The position numbers and the translations under genes are program-made. 21,921 nucleotides of DNA from NCBI GenBank assembly GCA_964579765.1, contig CAZOIK010000006.1, positions 1 through 21,921 on the forward strand, written 5' to 3'. Positions within the stretch are counted from its first letter, which is position 1. Every line of letters starts with the position of its first letter. Under the pieces are notes generated by a model. It saw only the letters and a program-made list of their open reading frames with translations. It searched no databases and was not told where the DNA came from. Of this stretch, positions 7,222-14,740 are shown one piece after another. The stretch comes from DATNBT01 sp964579765 (GTDB lineage Bacteria; Acidobacteriota; Vicinamibacteria; Vicinamibacterales; CAVVIG01).

Positions 7222-7956
7222 CTACTGCAGCGTGAAGTTCACGGTTACCGTCATGATGACCGGCACCGGCTGACCGTTGAGCGTCGTCGGCGTGAAGACC
7301 CACTGTTTCACCGCGTCGAGCGCCGCCGCATCGAGCAGCGGGATCGACCGCAGCACCTTCGCGTCGGTCACCGTGCCGCTCGGGCCGATCGTGGCCTCAA
7401 TGATCACCACGCCCTGGACGCGCGCCGACTGCGCGATCGACGGATACACGGGACGCACGTCTTTGACCTTGGTCGGCGGCTTGATGTTGCCGCCGACGCG
7501 AACGGGCGCGGGCGGAGGCGGAGGCGGCGGCGGGGGCGGGGGCGCAGCCTCGAGACCACCGACGATGCCGCCGGCGACACCGCCGGCCACGCCGCCCTCG
7601 ACGCCACCGATAGCGTTCTTCACGCCGCTCTCGAGGCCGGTCTCAGGACGGATTTCTTTGGGAGCTTCGACCGGCGCAGCGGCCGGATTGACGTCAACGG
7701 GCTTTGGCGCCTGCGGAGCTGCGGCCTGTGGCGGCGGCGGGGGCGGCGGCGGTGGAGGAGGCGGCGGCGCGGCGGCCACAAAGGCGTTCATCATGGCCGG
7801 CGGCGTCGGCAGCACATCGGCCGCCATCAGCGGGATGATCACCAGCGCCAGCAGGATAGCGGTGTGCACCGCGATCGATAGCGGGACGGTATACCACTTC
7901 TTGGAGCCGACTTTGATCGACGGATCGACCACATCGCCGAACATGTCACGGGGCAC
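7222..7956 (-). CDS. tonB: Energy transducer TonB with two poly-proline tracts
   Basis: TonB links the inner-membrane ExbB/ExbD motor to outer-membrane receptors. The 244-residue product has a short cytoplasmic N-terminus, one transmembrane anchor (about 23-45, containing the conserved early His H31), a periplasm-spanning linker and a C-terminal TonB domain (about 158-244, with VRPVYPSIAQSARVQG and the closing VKQWVFTPTTLNGQPV). The linker has 13 prolines in a row (64-76) and 11 more (139-149), separated by a Gly/Val-rich segment (117-134). The start is a GTG at 7956 with GAGGAGG 6 bp upstream; the ATG four codons later is 18 bp from that site. First gene of the operon with exbB, exbD and exbD, preceded by a good sigma70-like promoter. 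Confidence 0.95.
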   Translation of the reverse strand: MPRDMFGDVVDPSIKVGSKKWYTVPLSIAVHTAILLALVIIPLMAADVLPTPPAMMNAFVAAAPPPPPPPPPPPPPQAAAPQAPKPVDVNPAAAPVEAPKEIRPETGLESGVKNAIGGVEGGVAGGVAGGIVGGLEAAPPPPPPPPPPPAPVRVGGNIKPPTKVKDVRPVYPSIAQSARVQGVVIIEATIGPSGTVTDAKVLRSIPLLDAAALDAVKQWVFTPTTLNGQPVPVIMTVTVNFTLQ

Positions 7957-7962
7957 GGGGAG

Positions 7963-7969
7963 CCTCCTC
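7963..7969 (-). promoter_or_regulatory. Ribosome binding site deciding the tonB GTG start
   Basis: The - strand reads GAGGAGG, 6 bp before the GTG at 7956. This favours GTG over the in-frame ATG at 7944. Confidence 0.8.
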
Positions 7970-7988
7970 GAAACCTTCGCGCTCTCTT

Positions 7989-8012
7989 GGCCGGTCGAGC
8001 TGTCGGCCGGTC
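7989..8012. repeat. Direct repeat and imperfect hairpin in the tonB 5' leader
   Basis: GGCCGGTC occurs twice, at 7989-7996 and 8005-8012, with a 16-bp period. The segment 7991-8010 also folds as CCGG(T)CGA - GCTG - TCGGCCGG, an 8-bp stem with one C/A mismatch on the transcribed strand. It sits between the predicted tonB transcription start (about 8017) and the ribosome binding site, so it could be an operator or an mRNA stem. Confidence 0.45.
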
Positions 8013-8022
8013 AAGGGGGGCG

Positions 8023-8052
8023 ATTATAGTCACTTGAAAATCAGGGAGTCAA
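8023..8052 (-). promoter_or_regulatory. Sigma70-type promoter of the tonB operon
   Basis: On the - strand TTGACT (8052-8047), an 18-bp spacer, then a perfect TATAAT (8028-8023). Transcription would start near 8017, giving a leader of about 60 nt before the GTG of tonB. The site lies in the otherwise empty 153-bp gap after the hppA stop. No clear U-tract terminator for hppA was seen in that gap. Confidence 0.65.
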
Positions 8053-8109
8053 CGAAACTCCCCGGCAGCTTAGACACCGGACGTCCGAATTCGGATGACG
8101 CCGTCCGCG

Positions 8110-10644
8110 TCACGACACCTGCCCAACCGATCGCTCGACCGGCGCCTGGGCGCCCTCGGCGGCGCCGATGCGCATCCCGTAGAACGACCGGTAGACGAAG
8201 ACCAGCGACAGCAGGAAGAACACTGCCGCGATCAGCCGGGTCGCCGACGGCGACGCATCCGTGGCAATGCGGACCGCCAGCTCGACCGCCAGCAAGCCGA
8301 ACAGCGTCGTGAACTTGATCACGGGGTTCATCGCCACTGACGACGTGTCCTTGAACGGATCGCCGACCGTGTCGCCCACGACGGTGGCGGCGTGCAGCGG
8401 CGTCCCCTTCGCCTTCAGCTCGACTTCGACGATCTTCTTCGCGTTGTCCCACGCGCCGCCGGCGTTGGCCATGAAGATGGCCTGGTACAGGCCGAACAAC
8501 GCAATCGAGATCAGATAGCCGATGAAGAAGTACGGCTCGAGGAACGCAAACGCCAGCGACGAGAAGAACACGGCGAGGAAGATGTTGAACATCCCGCGCT
8601 GCGCGTAGAGCGTGCAGATCTCCACGACCTTCTTGCTGTCGCTGACCGACGCCTTCTCGACGCCGTCGAGCCTGATGTTCGCCTTGATGAACTCCACCGC
8701 GCGGTACGCGCCGGTGCTCACGGCCTGCGTCGCGGCTCCGGTGAACCAGTAGATGACGGCGCCGCCGGTGATGAGGCCCAGGAAGAACGGCGGATACAGC
8801 AGGCCCAGCCGATCGACGTTCTGCGTGAGCCCGTTGGTCAGCACGAAGATGATCGAAAAGATCATCGTCGTCGCGCCGACGACGGCCGTGCCGATGAGCA
8901 CGGGCTTGGCGGTCGCCTTGAACGTGTTGCCCGCGCCGTCGTTCTCTTCGAGCAGATCCTTCGCGCGCTCGAAGTTGACGTCGAAGCCGTAGTCCTTCTT
9001 GAGCGCCGCCTTGACGCCCGGTAGCGTTTCGATGACGGAGAGCTCGAACACCGACTGCGCGTTGTCGGTGACCGGGCCGTAGGAATCGACGGCGATGGTG
9101 ACGGGCCCCATCCCAAGGAACCCGAACGCCACGAGCCCGAAGGCAAACACGGCCGGCGCCTGCATCAGCTCGCCCATACCGAGGCGACTGACGATGTACG
9201 CGGCTCCCATCAGGCCGACCATTGCCAGGCCGATCCAGTAGGCGCTGAAATTGCCCGCCACGAAACCGGACAGGATGTTGAGCGACGGGCCGCCTTCCTG
9301 CGAGGACGTCACCACTTCCTTCACGTGGCCCGACTCCGTCGAGGTGAACTGTTTGACGAGCTCGGGGATGAGCGCGCCGGCGATCGTTCCGCACGTGATG
9401 ACGGTCGAGAGCTTCCACCAGAGCGAGCCGTCGCCCAGGTTGGCGATCACCAGGTACGACGCCGCGTAAGTGATGACGACCGAGATGAGCGAGGTCAGCC
9501 AGACGAGCGACGTCAGCGGCGCCTCGAAGTTCATGCGGTCGGCGTTGCCGTAGCGCGCTTTCGCGATGGCTTCGTTGATGAAGTACGACAGACCGCTCGT
9601 GATGATCATCATCACGCGCATGACGAAGATCCAGACGAGCAGCTGCACCTGTACGGCCTCGCCGCGGACGGCGAGCAGGATGAACGTGATCAGGGCGACG
9701 CCCGTGACGCCGTAGGTCTCGAACCCGTCGGCGCTCGGCCCGACCGAATCGCCCGCGTTGTCGCCCGTGCAGTCCGCGATGACGCCGGGGTTGCGCGCGT
9801 CGTCTTCCTTGATGTTGAAGACGATCTTCATCAGGTCCGAGCCGATGTCGGCGATCTTCGTGAAAATGCCGCCCGCGATGCGCAACGCGGCGGCGCCGAG
9901 CGATTCGCCGATCGCGAACCCGATGAAGCACGGCCCGGCGAAGTCACCGGGCACGAACAGCAGGATGCACAGCATCAGCAGCAGCTCGACGCTGATGAGC
10001 AGCATGCCGATGCTCATCCCGGCGCGCAGCGGGATCGCGTAGATGGGGTACGGCTTGCCCTTGAGGCTCGCGAACGCGGCGCGCGAGTTCGCGAAGGTGT
10101 TCACGCGGATGCCGAACCAGGCGACGCCGTAGCTGCCCGCGATGCCGATGAGGCTGAAGATCAGGATGATCGACAGCGTCAGTCCGATCGGCTTGCCGGG
10201 CACCGGATTGAGCCACCCGTAGTACGCGCCGATGATCACGGCGATGAAGACCCACAACAGCAGGATGAACTTACCCTGCGTGATCAGATAGGTCTTGCAC
10301 GTCTCGTAGATCAGCTCCGAGACTTCACGCATCGACTGATGCACCGGCAGGTTCTTGAGCTGCGTGAACACGACAAGGCCGAACATGAGGCCCAGCACGC
10401 ACACGACGAGGCCGCTCACCAGCAGCTTGTGCCCGTTCACGCCCTGGAACGTGACCGACGACAGATCGGGAATCCTGAGATCCGCTTCGCCTCCGCCCGA
10501 CGAGCGCGGCGCAGCCGCGGTCGCCGCCTGGCCTTCGGGCTGCGCCTGCGCAGCCCGCGCCGTGCTCGCCACCGCCGCCAGGGCCGTCATCATCACAACC
10601 GGCGCGATCAGCCGCACCAGCACCTTACGAACAGTCACACTCAT
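8110..10644 (-). CDS. hppA: Membrane-bound ion-pumping inorganic pyrophosphatase, divergent long form
   Basis: Hydrolyses PPi and pumps H+ or Na+ out of the cytoplasm. The 844-residue product (ATG at 10644) is polytopic with the family active-site clusters: TKIADIGSDL (K263, D266, D270), EDDARNP, then DCTGDNAGDSVG (D291, D295, D299), DSYGPVTDN (D520, D527), NAGGAWDNAKK, and GDTVGDPFKD (D758, D762, D766) with K777. Family members usually read DNVGDNVGD...MAADLFE; here it is DNAGDSVGPSADGFE, marking a divergent clade. A Lys at 576 in GNTFKAT sits where K+-independent enzymes have Lys in place of Ala. E309 is at the gate-glutamate position typical of Na+ pumps and some H+ pumps. A signal-like N-terminus and an insertion at about 534-566 explain the extra length (660-770 is usual). 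ATG is preferred over the GTG 12 bp upstream because GAGG lies just before it. Confidence 0.95.
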   Translation of the reverse strand: MSVTVRKVLVRLIAPVVMMTALAAVASTARAAQAQPEGQAATAAAPRSSGGGEADLRIPDLSSVTFQGVNGHKLLVSGLVVCVLGLMFGLVVFTQLKNLPVHQSMREVSELIYETCKTYLITQGKFILLLWVFIAVIIGAYYGWLNPVPGKPIGLTLSIILIFSLIGIAGSYGVAWFGIRVNTFANSRAAFASLKGKPYPIYAIPLRAGMSIGMLLISVELLLMLCILLFVPGDFAGPCFIGFAIGESLGAAALRIAGGIFTKIADIGSDLMKIVFNIKEDDARNPGVIADCTGDNAGDSVGPSADGFETYGVTGVALITFILLAVRGEAVQVQLLVWIFVMRVMMIITSGLSYFINEAIAKARYGNADRMNFEAPLTSLVWLTSLISVVITYAASYLVIANLGDGSLWWKLSTVITCGTIAGALIPELVKQFTSTESGHVKEVVTSSQEGGPSLNILSGFVAGNFSAYWIGLAMVGLMGAAYIVSRLGMGELMQAPAVFAFGLVAFGFLGMGPVTIAVDSYGPVTDNAQSVFELSVIETLPGVKAALKKDYGFDVNFERAKDLLEENDGAGNTFKATAKPVLIGTAVVGATTMIFSIIFVLTNGLTQNVDRLGLLYPPFFLGLITGGAVIYWFTGAATQAVSTGAYRAVEFIKANIRLDGVEKASVSDSKKVVEICTLYAQRGMFNIFLAVFFSSLAFAFLEPYFFIGYLISIALFGLYQAIFMANAGGAWDNAKKIVEVELKAKGTPLHAATVVGDTVGDPFKDTSSVAMNPVIKFTTLFGLLAVELAVRIATDASPSATRLIAAVFFLLSLVFVYRSFYGMRIGAAEGAQAPVERSVGQVS

Positions 10645-10667
10645 CTCGCCTCGCACAAAAGGTTGGA

Positions 10668-10673
10668 ATTATA
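10668..10673 (-). promoter_or_regulatory. Possible -10 element for hppA
   Basis: A perfect TATAAT on the - strand overlaps the stop codon of the DUF502 gene and lies 23 bp upstream of the hppA ATG. No good -35 element sits 16-18 bp upstream, so this may be coincidence; hppA may simply be read through from the upstream gene. Confidence 0.3.
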
Positions 10674-11256
10674 GCCGCACGGTCGGCGGAAGCGCCATTC
10701 CGCCCGTCAGAAAGATCCGAATCCCCTCTTCAATCGACAGGTCGGGGAACAGCGCGTTCTCGCGTCTGCAGATGACGATGTCCCCCAGATACAGGTGGTT
10801 CGTCGGCACGTACACCGCCAGCAGGGCCTCAGGGCCCTGGCCACGATTGACGGTGAACTCCTTCGTCAGAAAGCCAATCGCAAACCCTCGGGTCGCGTGC
10901 TCGACCAGCACGACGCGTTTGAAGCCCGACGCGTTTTCGGGCGAGAACGCCATGACGAGCTGCTTCACCGGCGCGTAAATCGTCTTGAACACCGGCACGC
11001 GCAGCAGAATCTCCTCGGCGCGTGCGAGCACACGCCGGCCGATCACGTTCGTTGCGACAACGCCGACGAGCATGATGGCGATCACCGTCGAGAGCGTGCC
11101 GAGGCCGGGAATTCTCCGCCCGAGCAGCCGGTCGTAGAGCGGCGTCGTCAGCCCGTCAACGACGCCGAAGATCCAGACGAGCGCCGCGACGCTGATGAAC
11201 AGCGGCACGGTCACGATAAACCCCGTGAGGAAACGCCGGCGCAGCCACAGCCACAT
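10669..11256 (-). CDS. DUF502 family membrane protein
   Basis: A 195-residue protein of the DUF502 family. It begins with a basic stretch (MWLWLRRRFLTG) followed by a transmembrane helix at about 11-33 and a second at about 54-75. The conserved family segments are visible: PGLGTL (50-55), the RVPVFKTIYAPVKQL motif (86-100), and the C-terminal half VLVEHATRGFAIGFLT and VYVPTNHLYLGDIV (the PTxPNPTSG-like region of relatives). Biochemical function is unknown. A gap of 61 bp separates it from uppP upstream and 24 bp from hppA downstream, all on the same strand. No Shine-Dalgarno sequence precedes its ATG; that position is occupied by a GTCR tetranucleotide repeat. Confidence 0.88.
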   Translation of the reverse strand: MWLWLRRRFLTGFIVTVPLFISVAALVWIFGVVDGLTTPLYDRLLGRRIPGLGTLSTVIAIMLVGVVATNVIGRRVLARAEEILLRVPVFKTIYAPVKQLVMAFSPENASGFKRVVLVEHATRGFAIGFLTKEFTVNRGQGPEALLAVYVPTNHLYLGDIVICRRENALFPDLSIEEGIRIFLTGGMALPPTVRL

Positions 11257-11262
11257 TGCGGA

Positions 11263-11298
11263 GTCAGTCAGTCAGTCAGTCGGTCAGTCAGTCGGTCG
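11263..11298. repeat. Nine-unit GTC(A/G) tetranucleotide repeat
   Basis: Nine uninterrupted units of GTCA or GTCG fill 11263-11298 (order A A A A G A A G G), followed by further AGTC-like words up to 11320. The repeat lies between the uppP stop and the DUF502 start and ends 6 bp before that ATG, where a ribosome binding site would normally be. Confidence 0.9.
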
Positions 11299-11317
11299 GC
11301 AGTCACCGGTCGTCGCG

Positions 11318-12124
11318 TCAGCGGCCCCAGCCGGCCGCAAGCGCTGCGAGCAGCACGACGCCGAAGACGATGCGATACCACGCGAACGGCTGGAAGCCCG
11401 ACCGCCGGACGTAGTTGAGAAACGGTTTCACGACCAGCGCCGACGAGATGAACGCCATGACGAGGCCGATCGCGATGTTCGTCGTCCGCGCACTCGTGAT
11501 CTCGTGGCGCACCTTCCACAGGCTGTTCACGAACGCGGCGGCGAGCGTCGGCATCGCCAGGAAAAACGAGAATTCCGTCGCGACGGCTCGGTCGAGGCCG
11601 AGCAGCATGCCGCCGACAATCGTCGCGCCCGACCGCGACGTGCCCGGGACGATGGCCAGCGCCTGACAGCAGCCGATGCCGAACGCCTTGCCGATCGGCG
11701 TGGCATCGACCTCGGACACCGTCACTCGCGGCTGATAGCGCTCGACGAGCAGGATGACGACGCCGCCGGCGATGAACGTCACCGCGTTGACGACGAGCGC
11801 CGTGTAGAGCACCTCGGTGATGAACCGGGAGAACGCGGCGCCGGCGACAACCGCCGGAAGCAGCGCGACGAACAGCATCAGCGCGAACCGGCGCGCCTGG
11901 GGACTGGACGGCAGCCCGACGACCACCTCGAGGATCTTCGCGCGGTAGACCCACATGATCGCGAAGATGGATCCGAGCTGAATCATCACGGTGAAGGTGC
12001 CGCCGGGATCGCTGAACCCCAGCAGCCGGCCCACGACGAGGAGATGCGCGGTCGAGGACACGGGCAGAAATTCAGTCACGCCCTGAACGACTCCCAGGAT
12101 CGCCGCCTGAACCGCTGGCGGCAC
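11318..12124 (-). CDS. uppP: Undecaprenyl-diphosphate phosphatase (UppP/BacA)
   Basis: Removes one phosphate from undecaprenyl pyrophosphate, on the periplasmic side of the membrane, to recycle the lipid carrier for peptidoglycan and other glycans; loss or excess affects bacitracin sensitivity in other bacteria. The 268-residue polytopic protein has both signatures: LGVVQGVTEFLPVSSTAHL (10-28, with E18, S24 and H27) and PGTSRSGATI (160-169, with R164). Length fits the family (about 265-275). The start is taken as GTG at 12124, one base after the secF TAG, because homology begins there; the frame stays open upstream inside secF with no homology. No clear Shine-Dalgarno, so translation is probably coupled to secF. 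Confidence 0.95.
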   Translation of the reverse strand: MPPAVQAAILGVVQGVTEFLPVSSTAHLLVVGRLLGFSDPGGTFTVMIQLGSIFAIMWVYRAKILEVVVGLPSSPQARRFALMLFVALLPAVVAGAAFSRFITEVLYTALVVNAVTFIAGGVVILLVERYQPRVTVSEVDATPIGKAFGIGCCQALAIVPGTSRSGATIVGGMLLGLDRAVATEFSFFLAMPTLAAAFVNSLWKVRHEITSARTTNIAIGLVMAFISSALVVKPFLNYVRRSGFQPFAWYRIVFGVVLLAALAAGWGR

Positions 12125-12125
12125 G

Positions 12126-13145
12126 CTACGACGCGCGGGCTTTGCGTTGCGCCTTGCTCTTCCGGGTCGGCTGCTGTGGCGCGGGCGCCTGTGCTGGCGC
12201 GCTGAGCGGCGCCGGGGCGTGCGCACCCGCGCGCGTGGGCGCCGAACCGCGCCAGAAGCTGACGATCGCCGCGGCGATGAACACGCTCGAGTACGTGCCG
12301 GTGATGATGCCGACGATCATCGTGAACGCGAAGCCGTGCAGCACTTCGCCGCCGAAGAAGAACAGCGCGAGCGAGGTGAGCAGCGCCGTGCCCGAGCTGA
12401 TGACCGTCCGGCCGAGCGTCTGATTCACCGACGCGTTGATGACGTCGTACATCGAGTCGCGGCGCATCGACCGCAGGTTCTCGCGGATCCGGTCGAAGAT
12501 GACGATCGTGTCGTTGGTCGAGAACCCGGTCATCGTCAAGATCGCGGCGATGACGTTGAGCGACATGTCGTAGCGGAAGAACGCGAGGAACGCCAGCGTG
12601 ACGAGCAGGTCGTGGATCGTCGCGACGACGGCGCCGACGCCGAAGCTGAACTGGAAGCGGAACGCGAGATACAGGAGGATGCCGACGAGCGACAGCCCGG
12701 TCGCCCAGAGGCCCTTGCTGGTCAACTCCTGGCCGACGGTCGGGCCGACGATCTCCGTGCCGGCTTCCTTGAATCCCCCGACGTTGCTCTTCCGAAGGGC
12801 GCCGACGACAGTGTCCTTGGTCTTGCTCAGCGACTGGCCCGACTCGGCGCCCGACGACGGCACACGAACCAGCACTTCCTTGAGTGCCGGATCGCCGTAC
12901 GACTGGACAACGATCTCACCGCCCCCGCCCGGGAAGCTGCGATCGAGCGCGGAGCGGACCTGCTCCACCGTCGTCGGTTGATCGAATTGCACGATCACCA
13001 CGGTCCCGCCGGCGAACTCGACGCCTTTCTGGATGCCTTTCGTCGCGATGACGAAGATGCCCGCGAGGATGATGACCCACGAGACCACGAGCGCATGCCA
13101 GCGCCAGCGGAGGAAGTTGTATTTGGTGTCTTTGAAGATATGCAT
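12126..13145 (-). CDS. secF: Protein translocase subunit SecF
   Basis: SecF pairs with SecD in the inner membrane and uses the proton motive force to pull exported proteins through SecYEG. The 339-residue product has the first membrane helix (about 17-35), the GVEFAGGT segment (41-48), a periplasmic domain, then the C-terminal five-helix block with GPTVGQEL (134-141), TIHDLLVTL (176-184) and the hallmark GFSTNDTIVIFDRIREN (207-223), where N211-D212 match the conserved Asn-Asp of E. coli SecF. It ends in an Ala/Pro-rich and then basic tail (302-339, PTRKSKAQRKARAS), longer than usual. Starts 2 bp after the secD stop and ends 1 bp before the uppP start codon. Confidence 0.97.
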   Translation of the reverse strand: MHIFKDTKYNFLRWRWHALVVSWVIILAGIFVIATKGIQKGVEFAGGTVVIVQFDQPTTVEQVRSALDRSFPGGGGEIVVQSYGDPALKEVLVRVPSSGAESGQSLSKTKDTVVGALRKSNVGGFKEAGTEIVGPTVGQELTSKGLWATGLSLVGILLYLAFRFQFSFGVGAVVATIHDLLVTLAFLAFFRYDMSLNVIAAILTMTGFSTNDTIVIFDRIRENLRSMRRDSMYDVINASVNQTLGRTVISSGTALLTSLALFFFGGEVLHGFAFTMIVGIITGTYSSVFIAAAIVSFWRGSAPTRAGAHAPAPLSAPAQAPAPQQPTRKSKAQRKARAS

Positions 13146-13147
13146 GA

Positions 13148-14719
13148 CTAGATCGAGATAGCGGCGCCGTGGCCGCGGGTCTGCAGCTCCAGCTCAAAGA
13201 GCGTTTGCGACACGAAAATCGACGTGAACAGGTTCGACGCGAGGCCAAGCGCAAGCGTCACGGCAAAACCGCGAATCGGGCCCGTCCCGAAGTTGAAGAG
13301 GAAGGCCGCCGAGATGAGGGCGGAGATGTGCGTGTCGAAGAGCGTCCAGAACACCCGGCTGAAGCCCGCGCTGATCGACGCCCGCACGCTTCGCCCCGCC
13401 TCGAGTTCCTCCTTGATGCGCTCGAAGATCAGCACGTTCGAATCGACGCCGATGCCCATCGTCAGCACGAAGCCGGCGATCCCGGGCAGCGTCATGACGG
13501 CGCCGAAGTACGCCATCAGCCCGAGCAGAATCACCAGGTTGAAGACGAGCGCCGTCACCGCGTTGATGCCGGAGAACTTGTAGTAGACGAGCATGAACAC
13601 GATGATCAGCAGCAGGCCGACGAGCGAGGCCTCTACGCCAGAGCGGATCGAATCGGCGCCGAGGCTCGGACCAATCGTGCGCTCCGACAGGTAGTCGAGC
13701 GGCGCCGGCAGCGCGCCAGACCGGAGAATCAGGGAGAGGTTCTGCACTTCGTCGTTGGTGAAGCTGCCGGTGATGCGGCCGTCGGTCGTGATGCGCGAAT
13801 CGATCCGGGGCGCCGACTGCACGCGGCCGTCGAGGATGATGGCAAGCTGACGGCCGACGTTGTCGCCGGTCACGTTGCCGAACTTCCGGCCGCCTTCGTT
13901 GGTGAGCGTGAAGCTGACCGCCGGCTGGTTGTTCTCGTCGAGCGTGGGCCGCGCGTTGCGCAAATCGCGGCCCGTCACCGCGGCGACCTTGCGGACGAGG
14001 TAAAACTCGGTGCCGCCGGTGCCGGGGACGATTTCCATGCCCTGCGGCACCTGGCCGCCCACCATCAGCGATTCTCTGGTCGAGGCGGGCCCCTGCTCGA
14101 CGATTTTCAGCTCGAGGAGACCGGCCTCGCCCATGATCGACTTCGCCTTGTCCACGTCGGTCACGCCGGGCAGCTGGACCAGCAGCTCGTCGGTGCCCTG
14201 CTGCGAGATGCTCGGCTCAGTGACGCCCAGCTCGTTGACGCGGCGCTCGATCGTCTCGCGCGCCTGCACGACGGCCTCGTCGCGCAGCTGCTGCGCGATG
14301 TTCGGCTTCATGGTGAACGTGTAGGTGCCTCTGACGCCGGGCGTCCGATCGAAATTCGCGTCCACCTCGGCCGCCGCGTCACGGAAGGCCGCGTCTTGCC
14401 CGGGCGGCACACCGTCCACGCGGAACTGCGTCCCGCTCGTCGTCGAAAGATTGGTGAACGGCACGTTGCGCTTCATGAGCTCGTCGCGCAGCCGCTCGCT
14501 GTCCTGGTCGGTCTCGAGCTTGAGCGCGGCGTCGGTCTCGACGCGCATCTCGAGGTTCACGCCGCCCTTGAGGTCGAGGCCGAGCTTCAGCTGCTTCTCC
14601 TGCAACCAGCCGGGCGACGGCAGCCGATAGCGCGCCGCAACGATCGGATACACGCCGACGCCCACGAACACGACGAGCACGACGAGAATGGTGATGAGCT
14701 TCCAGCGGAGATTTGCCAT
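13148..14719 (-). CDS. secD: Protein translocase subunit SecD
   Basis: SecD is the large partner of SecF in the Sec export accessory complex. The 523-residue product has the first transmembrane helix (about 8-27), the GLDLKGGVNLEM motif (47-58), the P1 base/head periplasmic domain and the C-terminal membrane block from about 364, with GIGVDSNVLIFERIKEEL (422-439) and FDTHISALISA (461-471). D426 matches the proton-relay aspartate D519 of E. coli SecD. Length is intermediate among bacterial SecD proteins. It lies 21 bp downstream of yajC and 2 bp upstream of secF. Confidence 0.97.
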   Translation of the reverse strand: MANLRWKLITILVVLVVFVGVGVYPIVAARYRLPSPGWLQEKQLKLGLDLKGGVNLEMRVETDAALKLETDQDSERLRDELMKRNVPFTNLSTTSGTQFRVDGVPPGQDAAFRDAAAEVDANFDRTPGVRGTYTFTMKPNIAQQLRDEAVVQARETIERRVNELGVTEPSISQQGTDELLVQLPGVTDVDKAKSIMGEAGLLELKIVEQGPASTRESLMVGGQVPQGMEIVPGTGGTEFYLVRKVAAVTGRDLRNARPTLDENNQPAVSFTLTNEGGRKFGNVTGDNVGRQLAIILDGRVQSAPRIDSRITTDGRITGSFTNDEVQNLSLILRSGALPAPLDYLSERTIGPSLGADSIRSGVEASLVGLLLIIVFMLVYYKFSGINAVTALVFNLVILLGLMAYFGAVMTLPGIAGFVLTMGIGVDSNVLIFERIKEELEAGRSVRASISAGFSRVFWTLFDTHISALISAAFLFNFGTGPIRGFAVTLALGLASNLFTSIFVSQTLFELELQTRGHGAAISI

Positions 14720-14740
14720 GGGAGTGCTTGATCCTTGAAC

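Noticed and set aside
8084..8095. Perfect palindrome TCCGAATTCGGA after hppA, considered as a terminator
   Set aside because: No loop and no T-tract on the - strand; too short for a convincing terminator. It may be chance or a binding site.
8030..9931. Over 600-codon frame on the - strand within hppA
   Set aside because: It is a shifted frame of hppA, Arg-rich and without domains; hppA is certain from its active-site motifs.
11263..11298. GTCR repeat considered as a CRISPR-like array
   Set aside because: Units of 4 bp without spacers; it is a simple tetranucleotide repeat.
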